Source: Candidatus Nitrotoga sp. CP45 (GTDB taxonomy: Bacteria > Pseudomonadota > Gammaproteobacteria > Burkholderiales > Gallionellaceae). Taken from it: a stretch of DNA of 64,000 nt. A program made the position numbers and the translations under genes. The stretch covers positions 169,290 through 233,289 of the forward strand of contig QFXJ01000045.1 in the NCBI GenBank assembly GCA_003402375.1, read 5' to 3'. Shown here piece by piece: positions 18,684 to 27,445 of this stretch (its first letter is position 1; every line of letters begins with the position of its first letter). The notes under the pieces were generated by a model, which had not been told where the DNA came from, did not search any database, and saw nothing but the letters and a program-made list of their open reading frames with translations.

Positions 18684-21600
18684 TCACCGTTTATTTAAAG
18701 AATCTAGTCGATCCTTGATAATTTTCCCGACTGTCTGATGATTATATCGAGCCGCCATATCGGCTGCCGCGCGATCTGAAATACGTTGGCGATAGTCTGG
18801 ATCTTCGAACAACCGAATCATGTACTCCGCCGCATGACCCACGTCTGGATCAGCCCACATCCAACCGGGCTCGTAATAAATGAATTGGCCCGGTTTTACG
18901 GGTATCAGGGTGTAATTGACGAGACAGCTGTTTTCGCTATCCATGAATTCGAGATTACCCGAGTAGCCGGTGCCTATAACCGGCTTGCCCAAGGCCATGC
19001 ATTCTGCCATTCCCAAGCCGAATCCTTCGGAACGATGCAGCGAAACATAGGCATCGCAAACACTTTGCAGTCCATACATTTCTTCACGGGAAAGAAGGCA
19101 ATCAAGAATGGTAATGCGGGGATCCTGCTCAGCAAGTTCTTGAAGTAAGGTAAATTTTTCTAAGTGCCTCTCTCCATGGTGGCATTTAATAACCAGACCT
19201 ACACGGTCTTCAGAAATCGGAAAAGCATGCCTGAAAGCCTCAATCGTAGCCCAAGGATTTTTTCTGTCTGCGAAAGAATAAAAATCGAAATTGAATAGAA
19301 ACAGAAAACGATTATCCGGGAGCGCAAATTCAGTACGCGAATGCGGTCGTGAAATTTTTACATCTATTGCGTGAGGAATTCGGACAACGGGTTTATCTGT
19401 GACACGTTTGACGAGCTGTTCCACGAAATTGCTTGCAACCCAAATTTCATCGACTAACTCGAGTGCAGGTTGCCATTTTCTCGGAAACTTATCAATTTCC
19501 CAATGCCAGTAGCTGATTACTCGACGCCCCCGGAGATCTCCCCGCTCGAAATATCGTCGCCATACGGATTCGAGCTGATCGGGGTTCATGTAAAAAAGTG
19601 TTGTCCGTTGATCATTATCGCTGGTAAGAAAGCGATCCATACTTCGGTTGCTTTGCCTGCCCTCCATTATCACGCCGGCATCCTGAATGTTGACTTTTAT
19701 ATCTTTGGCATAACAGGTTGCCGCCATGGTGCGCACACTCTCAGCAAGACCAGCTTCCCCCCTGAAATAGCCAACAAGATTCAAACCCTCTCCAACACCG
19801 ATATTAGATTTGAGGAGTGAGTCATCCTCCTGTCGTGTAAGCTCATCATCTAGGTCAGTCAGGGTTTTTTGAGGCAAACTTATCTGGCCTGCGGCAAGTA
19901 CTTTAGCCAGGTACGCTGATCCAACGGTGGCCTTGGCCGGGGCAAACTCATTTTCTGGCAAAGAAGTAATAGCTTTGTCGTGGTAATCAGCGAACAATCT
20001 GCCGTACTCTTCGCGATTCCGCTCGAGCGACTTCTGAATAGTATTATTTTCGTGCAGCCGATAACGATACAAATTAGACGATACCAAGCGCGGCTCGGCG
20101 TACCATAAAGCACGCAGACAGAAATCCCAGTCGTGATTCGATTGATAATCACGAAATCCACCCAGTTTTTTATATAACGATTTGGAAAAGAAAAGATTCC
20201 CAGTCGAAATAGTTGGATTTAACGCTCCTAGCAAGGCACTACCGATCGTATCTGATGAGGAGAGACTGTCCTCTATTCGGGAAAGAATGTAAGCTCGATT
20301 ATTTTTTTGGGGAGTAATGACCTGATTGTGTGGATCCATGCAGATACATTTTGAAAATCCCCATTCAAATTCACTTCGCGCGATTTTCTCAACCATTTCA
20401 GCGATTCGTCCGGGTTCGAAAAGATCATCTGAATTAAGCGGATTAATGAATTCTCCCTGAGCAAGCGCTATGGCCTCGTTTAAAGTCGCATGGGCACCCA
20501 AGTTGGTGCCACGAGCAACAAATCGGTGAGGCAAGTGGCAACTCCTCAGCTTTTCTCTAATAATGTCAGGCGACCCATCGCTTGAGGCGTCATCAATTAT
20601 GATTAATTCAAGATTACGGTAGGTTTGCGCATATACCGATTCTAAAGAATGTTCGATGTACGAAGCATGATTGTAGGAAGGAATAACAACACTTACCAAG
20701 GGTTCATAACCCGACCTATAAGGCCTTGTAGTAAGCCAGCGATCGTACTGCTGCCGCAGCTCGGCACCTTTTGCGGTGTCACGGCCCAGCATTCTACCGC
20801 CCAGTGCCAAGCCGTAATTAAAGAGAATGCCTGGAAGTTGCCACTGGGTTGCCATGCCTGCGCGTCTTATCAGTGCTGAGGCCTCCCGAACTCTGTGTCG
20901 GCAGTAAAGAACGACCCCGAGCATATGCAGCGCATCGGGATCGCCGCCCCTCAACTCGAGCGCCTCCAGATATAGACGTTCTGCACTCTCAAGCTCGTTA
21001 ACGCGTTGTGCAGCTAACGCAGACTCCATGATTGAATGGAACGAGCGGGAAGCATTCGGTTTCGAGAGAGTATCAATCTCCCCACAGCAGTGTTTGTAGC
21101 GCTTTCCGCTACCGCAGGTACAAGCTTGCAGGCGCCTCGGCGGAGGAACCGATGTTTGGCAAGATTCGCCCTCCCTCCTCCTTTTAAGCGCTTCTTGAAG
21201 ATCAAAAAATGCTAATGGTTGATGTTCATTAGTCGTTACGAGCACATTCATGTCTTCGTTCACGTCGATACCTTTGGGACCTCCTTCCTGAAGGTTGTTT
21301 CGGCCCAGCTTAAAAACCCCATCGTTCATTACTCTGAACGAATTGACTGGGTCAAATCTACCTGACCAGCAGTTACCACTCTTTTCGTAGATATGCACAA
21401 AGGGGGCGCCAGCATCTGCGACCAGAATGAATCGGTCTTCCGCTATAAATCGCACACCATGCGGGAAAGTAGTTCCATGCAATATGCCTGATGGTTCGCT
21501 ATCAGGCGTCAGTTGTGGAGTGTTTTCATACAGAAAAACACAGTGTTTTCCATGGTTGCTTACTGCAATCCAGCGACCATCATTACTAAACGACACCCCG

Positions 21601-22139
21601 TCCGGAATGTCCAGGCCCTTGGCCAACAGAATTTCGTTATGTTTGACTGTTAAAGATTCAGTCACATCCAAGATATGACGAGAAACGTAATGAGCATAAT
21701 TATTACAAATCAGAACATCATACAACCCATTTTTTAAACAAATTGCAGATACAGATCCGGGCGAATAGAGCCACAGGTTGCTCGGGATTACGCCTAGATC
21801 TGGTAGTTCAACTATCTTTTTCACCGCGCCACGCGGAGGCAGCCTCAGTACTGATGCTCCACCTTTGCGATTCGCTACTATCAAAGTTTTGTCATCCAAG
21901 AAAGCGAGCCCATGCGGATTTTTCAAACTAAGGGAAGATATTTCCACGAAATCGCTAATGACCACGTTTTTATGAATATCAGTAAAGTCAAAATCCACTT
22001 CCAGTATGAGAATCTTGTTGCAATTAAATCCGGCGATGGCAAGACGTCGACCATCTGGAGAAAATTTCACATCTTCAGTACGTCCCAATCCGGCCACCGC
22101 TCTGCAAACATCATCGGATAATACAGGCTTTATATTCAT
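18684..22139 (-). CDS. Multidomain protein: beta-propeller + SEC-C + TPR + GT2 + GT4-like glycosyltransferase
   Basis: Propeller repeats (KFSPDGRRLAIAGF, SFSNDGRWIAVSNHGKH), CTCGSGKRYKHCCG SEC-C motif, SVVIPSYNHASYIEHSLESVYAQTYRNLELIIIDDASSDGS GT2, C-terminal SLHRSEGFGLGMAECMALGKPVIGTGYSGNLEFM. Confidence 0.85.
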   Translation of the reverse strand: MNIKPVLSDDVCRAVAGLGRTEDVKFSPDGRRLAIAGFNCNKILILEVDFDFTDIHKNVVISDFVEISSLSLKNPHGLAFLDDKTLIVANRKGGASVLRLPPRGAVKKIVELPDLGVIPSNLWLYSPGSVSAICLKNGLYDVLICNNYAHYVSRHILDVTESLTVKHNEILLAKGLDIPDGVSFSNDGRWIAVSNHGKHCVFLYENTPQLTPDSEPSGILHGTTFPHGVRFIAEDRFILVADAGAPFVHIYEKSGNCWSGRFDPVNSFRVMNDGVFKLGRNNLQEGGPKGIDVNEDMNVLVTTNEHQPLAFFDLQEALKRRREGESCQTSVPPPRRLQACTCGSGKRYKHCCGEIDTLSKPNASRSFHSIMESALAAQRVNELESAERLYLEALELRGGDPDALHMLGVVLYCRHRVREASALIRRAGMATQWQLPGILFNYGLALGGRMLGRDTAKGAELRQQYDRWLTTRPYRSGYEPLVSVVIPSYNHASYIEHSLESVYAQTYRNLELIIIDDASSDGSPDIIREKLRSCHLPHRFVARGTNLGAHATLNEAIALAQGEFINPLNSDDLFEPGRIAEMVEKIARSEFEWGFSKCICMDPHNQVITPQKNNRAYILSRIEDSLSSSDTIGSALLGALNPTISTGNLFFSKSLYKKLGGFRDYQSNHDWDFCLRALWYAEPRLVSSNLYRYRLHENNTIQKSLERNREEYGRLFADYHDKAITSLPENEFAPAKATVGSAYLAKVLAAGQISLPQKTLTDLDDELTRQEDDSLLKSNIGVGEGLNLVGYFRGEAGLAESVRTMAATCYAKDIKVNIQDAGVIMEGRQSNRSMDRFLTSDNDQRTTLFYMNPDQLESVWRRYFERGDLRGRRVISYWHWEIDKFPRKWQPALELVDEIWVASNFVEQLVKRVTDKPVVRIPHAIDVKISRPHSRTEFALPDNRFLFLFNFDFYSFADRKNPWATIEAFRHAFPISEDRVGLVIKCHHGERHLEKFTLLQELAEQDPRITILDCLLSREEMYGLQSVCDAYVSLHRSEGFGLGMAECMALGKPVIGTGYSGNLEFMDSENSCLVNYTLIPVKPGQFIYYEPGWMWADPDVGHAAEYMIRLFEDPDYRQRISDRAAADMAARYNHQTVGKIIKDRLDSLNKR

Positions 22140-22393
22140 TGACTTATAATGGTAGAATGTGGCGGTCAAGTAATTTCTGGCACAACAGTAGGTATTTTTG
22201 GTGCTCTGTTTTACTCAAATACTTAGGGCGACAGATTACCCAATATTAAGTGTAAGCGATTACAGTTACGGAATCACACGATGTATGAAGTGATATCGGT
22301 TTTAGCTTCCGTGTGATTGGCATATTCGCGCTGCCGGATGTTCCATTTTGAGGCTCAAGAAAAAACTGAATAAGCTTATTTTTTGGAGAAAAT

Positions 22394-23203
22394 ATGAATA
22401 AATTTCTATTGTTCACGGGCTTGATGTTTGCAACTTTTGCGTCTTACGCTGCCGTGCAAGGTAAAGAAGTAACCTATAGCGCCAACGGTACCCTACTCAA
22501 GGGTTATATCGCCTACGACGATTCTATACAGGGCAAGCGCCCAGGTATTATGGTGGTGCATGAATGGTGGGGACACAACGAATATGCGCGCAAACGCGCC
22601 CGTATGTTGGCGGAGCGAGGTTTCACCGCGCTGGCAATTGATATGTATGGCGACGGCAAACAGGCGCATCATCCGGATGATGCGGGCAAATTCGCCAGCG
22701 AGGTGGCAAAAAATACTGAGCTAGCCAAGGCGCGATTCGATAGCGCATATAGCTTGATTAGCAAGGAAAAAACGGTGGATTCCAACCGCATTGCAGCCAT
22801 CGGCTATTGTTTTGGCGGTTCGGTAGTGTTGCACATGGCGCGCATTGGTAAGCCTCTTAAGGCAGTGATGAGTTTCCACGGTAGCCTGGGAACAGAGTAT
22901 CCGGCAGTGGCAGGCAAGGTCAAGGCGCGGATCGCGTCCTTTACTGGCGAAGACGATCCGATGATCCCCGCTACCCAGGTCGCCGCTTTCAGACAGGAGA
23001 TGGAGAAGGCCGGCGTGACCTATAAAGCGGTGACCTATCCCGGTGCTAAGCACAGCTTCACCAATCCGGACGCAGATAAATATGGCCAAGAGTTCAAACT
23101 GCCGCTGGCCTATAACGCTATAGCAGATAAGGCTTCGTGGGATGAGGGTATGGCATTTCTGGCCGATGCATTCCATGTTGGAGATATGACTAAGCGGAAC
23201 TGA
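22394..23203 (+). CDS. Dienelactone hydrolase family protein
   Basis: GIMVVHEWWGHNEYARKRA, IGYCFGGSVVLHMA nucleophile elbow, GAKHSFTNPDA. Confidence 0.9.
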   Translation: MNKFLLFTGLMFATFASYAAVQGKEVTYSANGTLLKGYIAYDDSIQGKRPGIMVVHEWWGHNEYARKRARMLAERGFTALAIDMYGDGKQAHHPDDAGKFASEVAKNTELAKARFDSAYSLISKEKTVDSNRIAAIGYCFGGSVVLHMARIGKPLKAVMSFHGSLGTEYPAVAGKVKARIASFTGEDDPMIPATQVAAFRQEMEKAGVTYKAVTYPGAKHSFTNPDADKYGQEFKLPLAYNAIADKASWDEGMAFLADAFHVGDMTKRN

Positions 23204-23300
23204 AAGAACCAACAGCCACGTCGAAAAATTCAAAATGTATGGTTATGCTGACGTGGTCGAGACGTTTTAAGATCATTGGTAACATTAAAAGGAGATCATC

Positions 23301-23852
23301 ATGAACCAATATCAAATTGCCGTTATCGTTGGCAGCCTTCGTAAGGATTCATTCAACCGCAAGCTAGCTAACGCCATTGTAAAATTGGCGCCATCAGAGT
23401 TCTCATTCAAAGAATTGCAAATCGGCGACTTGCCGCTTTATAACCAAGACGATGATGCGAACCAAGCACAGCCTGTCAAGCGGCTGAAAGGGGAAATTAC
23501 AGCGTCGCAGGGCGTTCTGTTTGTAACGCCCGAATACAACCGCTCTATCTCTGGAGTGCTCAAGAATGCAATCGACCACGCCTCGCGTCCCTATGGCCAA
23601 AGCGCTTGGGCGGGCAAGCCCGCTGGTGTGCTGGGCGCTTCTCCCGGAGCCAACGGCACGGCCATGGCACAACAACATTTGCGCAATATTCTCGCGACTT
23701 TGGATATGCCAACGCTAGGGCAGCCCGAAGCATTTACCCATGTAAAGGATGGATTGTTTGACGAAGCCGGCGACATCGGTACAGCCAGCAAGAAATTCTT
23801 CCAGAACTGGATGGATCATTATGTCGCGTGGGTGAAAAAGCACGCTGTCTGA
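23301..23852 (+). CDS. NAD(P)H-dependent FMN reductase (ChrR/SsuE-like)
   Basis: VIVGSLRKDSFNRKLA, TPEYNRSISGVLKNAIDHASRP. Confidence 0.9.
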   Translation: MNQYQIAVIVGSLRKDSFNRKLANAIVKLAPSEFSFKELQIGDLPLYNQDDDANQAQPVKRLKGEITASQGVLFVTPEYNRSISGVLKNAIDHASRPYGQSAWAGKPAGVLGASPGANGTAMAQQHLRNILATLDMPTLGQPEAFTHVKDGLFDEAGDIGTASKKFFQNWMDHYVAWVKKHAV

Positions 23853-24228
23853 CGCAGTTATTGATTCGGCTAGATTATTGATTCGGCCAGATTATGTTTG
23901 AAGTTCGTTCGCCTTGAGTATGATATTCGCCCGCAGGCCGAAAGGTGTTGGCAAGAAACAGACAGCCCAAGCCCCGCTCGTCCTGAGCCTGTCGAAGGAC
24001 GTTTCGGTGCTGTTCGGTCCAATTTTGGATAGCGTTTCGCAGCGCTACAAAATCGTAACATATTCATTTTATGATCATTAAAAAGCTGTTCCTTGAGAGC
24101 TTGTTGAAAGGTGAATGGGCTTCGACAAGCCCAGCCCGAACGGAGTTAATACTTCACCGTGCCGGATCAATAAAAAGACAGACGCATATCGCTAAAATCT
24201 CTCCATCTGCAATATCGTACAAGCCGCT

Positions 24229-24783
24229 ATGTGCGCAAAATCTACGCCAAATTATCTTGCTGGCTACCCTATAGCACTGGTAGAGCAAGTGCAGCGGCTT
24301 ATCGAACAAGGCCTGCTGACCGACACACTGCTGCAGAAGTATCCGCATGCGCACGCTGTGCGCTCCGACAAGGCGCTCTATGACTATGTGCTGGAAATTA
24401 AAGGCAGGTATCTGCGCAATGCCGGGCAGCTGAGCAAGGTCGCGTTCGACGGCAAACTTCATGTCATTCAGCACGCACTGGGCACGCACACCAGCATCTC
24501 GCGGGTACAGGGCACAAAACTCAGAGCCAAGCGTGAGATCCGCATAGCGGAATTGTTCAAGGAGATGCCGCTTGAATTTTTGCGTATGATCGTTGTTCAC
24601 GAACTTGCGCACATCAAGGAACACGAGCACAGCAAAGCCTTCTATCAACTGTGCCGGCATATGGAGCCAGATTATCACCAGCTGGAATTTGACCTGCGGG
24701 CTTACCTCATCTATCTCGAAGCGACTGGCCAGCCTCTTTGGTCGGCCGCCAATATCGACGCAGTCTCGCTCTTGAATGAGTGA
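24229..24783 (+). CDS. YgjP-like / M48-type metallopeptidase
   Basis: VVHELAHIKEHEHSKAFYQLCRHMEPDY (HExxH...). Confidence 0.85.
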   Translation: MCAKSTPNYLAGYPIALVEQVQRLIEQGLLTDTLLQKYPHAHAVRSDKALYDYVLEIKGRYLRNAGQLSKVAFDGKLHVIQHALGTHTSISRVQGTKLRAKREIRIAELFKEMPLEFLRMIVVHELAHIKEHEHSKAFYQLCRHMEPDYHQLEFDLRAYLIYLEATGQPLWSAANIDAVSLLNE

Positions 24784-24937
24784 TAAGGCCGCTGCGTTGA
24801 CCCACTGCACGCCAACTGCACGGCATAAAGCCTTGCAAAAATTTGTGTCCAAGAAAGAGCAATTCTGACACGACACAAAATGACGCATGCTGAATGATAA
24901 TGGCATTTATTCTTCTCCCTTCCAACTCATAAATAAC

Positions 24938-26437
24938 ATGCGCGCATTCTCGAAGTCGAAGCTCATGGCCCTCCGCCAGTGTCCCAAACGTTTGTGGCTG
25001 GAAGTTCATCGTCCGGACTTGCGCGAAGATTCAGCCGCGACACAGACAAGTTTTCATATAGGTTTTCAGGTTGGCGATATTGCCCAGCGTATTTATGATC
25101 CAGAGGGGCGTGGCGTCGTGATCGACTTGCAAAATGAAGGGTTCAACCGTGCATTCGAGCGTAGCGCGGAATCACTTCATTCAGCACAACCTATCTTTGA
25201 GGCAGGCTTCTCTGCCGCTGGTACATTGGCCTTCGCCGATGTAATGCTGCCGGAGCAAAAGGATGGCAAGCAGATCTGGCGCATGGTCGAAGTAAAATCC
25301 TCTACCAGCGTGAAGGATTACCACCGCGATGACGTGGCAGTGCAGGCGTTTGTGGCTCAGTCAGCGGCCGTCCCGCTGGATGCCATTGCCCTGGCGCACA
25401 TTGATAGCTCATGGGTTTATCCAGGAAATGAACATTACCAAGGGCTGCTAAAAGAAAACGATCTCACCGCCGAGGCGTTCTCTCGGACCGATGAAGTCAA
25501 AGGCTGGATTGCCCAAGCGCAAAGCATCGTCGCCGAGCCTTCCGAGCCTGCCATCGGAACTGGCGACCATTGCGGCACGCCATTTGAATGCGGTTTTTAC
25601 AACTATTGCAGTCGCGACGAGCCAAAGCCGGAATACCCGGTCTGTTGGCTGCCCCGCATTTCTTCAGCAAAGGCAAAAGAGCTCACCATAAAAGGTGTCT
25701 ACGATCTAAAGGATGTACCAGACGACCTGCTCAACGACAAACAACAGCGGGTCAAAGATTACACCCTCGCCAATGAGGTGTTTTTCGACGCTGCTGGTGC
25801 CGCAGCAGATTTGGCTGCACATGTTCTTCCCGCCTATTTTCTCGACTTCGAAACCATCCAGTTCGCCGTACCCATCTGGAAAGGTACCCGCCCCTACCAG
25901 CAGATTACCTTCCAGTTCAGCCTGCACACGCTTGCCGTATCCGGCCAGCTGGAACAGACGGCCTTCCTTGACCTTTCAGGCAATAATCCTTCCAAACCCT
26001 TCGCACATGCGCTGATTGCTGCATGTGGTGAGCAAGGTCCTGTGTACGTCTACAACGCTGGATTTGAGAAAGCGCGCATTCGCGAACTGGCCGAGCGTTA
26101 CCCGCACTTGAGTGAACCGCTGCTAGCCATCAATGCACGTGTGGTCGATCTGCTGCCCATCGCCCGCGAGCGTTACTACCATCCAAGCCAACAAGGCAGC
26201 TGGAGCATCAAAAAGGTGTTGCCCGCCGTAGTCCCCGAACTGCGCTACGAAGCCCTCGACGGCGTGCAAGATGGCGGCATGGCAATGGACGCCTTTCTCG
26301 AAGGCATCCATCCGAACACCAGCGCCGAGCGCAAAGCCCAAATCGAACAGCAACTTCTTGAATACTGCAAGCTCGATACCTACGCCATGGTACGTCTATG
26401 GCAAGTATTTGCCGGCCGCTCTGACCTGAGGCTATAA
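24938..26437 (+). CDS. DUF2779 protein: Cas4/RecB-like nuclease fused to DnaQ-like exonuclease
   Basis: LRQCPKRLWLEVHRPD + EVKSS + CGTPFECGFYNYC (Fe-S/RecB-like); YFLDFETIQFA, YNAGFEKARIRELAERYP, YCKLDTYAMVRLW (DEDD-like motifs). Confidence 0.8.
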   Translation: MRAFSKSKLMALRQCPKRLWLEVHRPDLREDSAATQTSFHIGFQVGDIAQRIYDPEGRGVVIDLQNEGFNRAFERSAESLHSAQPIFEAGFSAAGTLAFADVMLPEQKDGKQIWRMVEVKSSTSVKDYHRDDVAVQAFVAQSAAVPLDAIALAHIDSSWVYPGNEHYQGLLKENDLTAEAFSRTDEVKGWIAQAQSIVAEPSEPAIGTGDHCGTPFECGFYNYCSRDEPKPEYPVCWLPRISSAKAKELTIKGVYDLKDVPDDLLNDKQQRVKDYTLANEVFFDAAGAAADLAAHVLPAYFLDFETIQFAVPIWKGTRPYQQITFQFSLHTLAVSGQLEQTAFLDLSGNNPSKPFAHALIAACGEQGPVYVYNAGFEKARIRELAERYPHLSEPLLAINARVVDLLPIARERYYHPSQQGSWSIKKVLPAVVPELRYEALDGVQDGGMAMDAFLEGIHPNTSAERKAQIEQQLLEYCKLDTYAMVRLWQVFAGRSDLRL

Positions 26438-26440
26438 GCC

Positions 26441-27403
26441 ATGCCCAAACGCCCTGTTTCGTTGGAAACGCTCCAGCTGTCTCATGAGCTATTACGGCGC
26501 ATACCCAAAGGCCGCACCATCACCGCCCCTGAACTGCGCCAACAACTAGCGGACGCTGGCTTTGAGCGAGATATGCGCACCATCCAGCGCCAACTGGAAA
26601 CGCTTTCCGAGTTTTACGACATCGACCGCGATGACAGCGCCAAGCCCTACCAATATAGCTGGAAACCCTGCGCCAAGGGGCTGTCGCTACCATGCCTCAG
26701 CGCACAGGAGTCATTGCTGCTCATGTTGGCTGAGCAGCACTTGAGCAGCTTGCTGCCCGCCAAATTGATGAAATCCATGGACGGCTTCTTCACCCAGGCA
26801 CGCAGCCAACTGGGGGACAAAAGTACGACCCAGCGTGAACGCGAGTGGCTGGAAAAAATACGCGTGATCAGCACCAGCCAGCCGCTGCTGCCACCCAAGA
26901 TTGACCCAACCGTGTTCGATCAAGTCAGTAATGCACTTTATGGCAACCAGTGGCTGGAGGTGGATTACAAAAACGCCGCCGGCAAACGGACGGCAACTCG
27001 AGTGATGCCACTGGGCCTCGCCCAGCAAGGACCACGCATGTATCTTGTGTGCCGTTTTGATGGCTACGACAACGAAAGAAGTCTCGCGCTGCATCGCATC
27101 CTCACCGCACGCGCCTCGACCCTGACCTTTGAACGTCCCAAGGATTTCGACCTCAAGCAATACGACGATGATGGACGCTTTGGGTACGGCGATGGGCAGC
27201 GCGTACGGTTAAGCTTCCGCATTGAAAAGGAAGCGGGTTTACATTTGCTGGAATCGCCATTATCTGCCGATCAGCAGGTGGTGGAACTAGAGGATGCCTA
27301 CGAAATTACTGCGACGGTGGTAGATTCTGCAATGCTGGAGTGGTGGTTGAGGGGATTTGGGAGGGCAGTAAGCGGGGTCGTCAAAGCTCTGTTGCCATTG
27401 TGA
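26441..27403 (+). CDS. WYL-domain transcriptional regulator
   Basis: N-terminal wHTH (TAPELRQQLADAGFERDMRTIQRQLETLSEFYDI) and WYL-type C-terminal domain; 3-bp gap from upstream gene. Confidence 0.85.
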   Translation: MPKRPVSLETLQLSHELLRRIPKGRTITAPELRQQLADAGFERDMRTIQRQLETLSEFYDIDRDDSAKPYQYSWKPCAKGLSLPCLSAQESLLLMLAEQHLSSLLPAKLMKSMDGFFTQARSQLGDKSTTQREREWLEKIRVISTSQPLLPPKIDPTVFDQVSNALYGNQWLEVDYKNAAGKRTATRVMPLGLAQQGPRMYLVCRFDGYDNERSLALHRILTARASTLTFERPKDFDLKQYDDDGRFGYGDGQRVRLSFRIEKEAGLHLLESPLSADQQVVELEDAYEITATVVDSAMLEWWLRGFGRAVSGVVKALLPL

Positions 27404-27445
27404 CAGATCTGCTATCTCAGCGAGATTAAGAACTAACTAAAGGAA

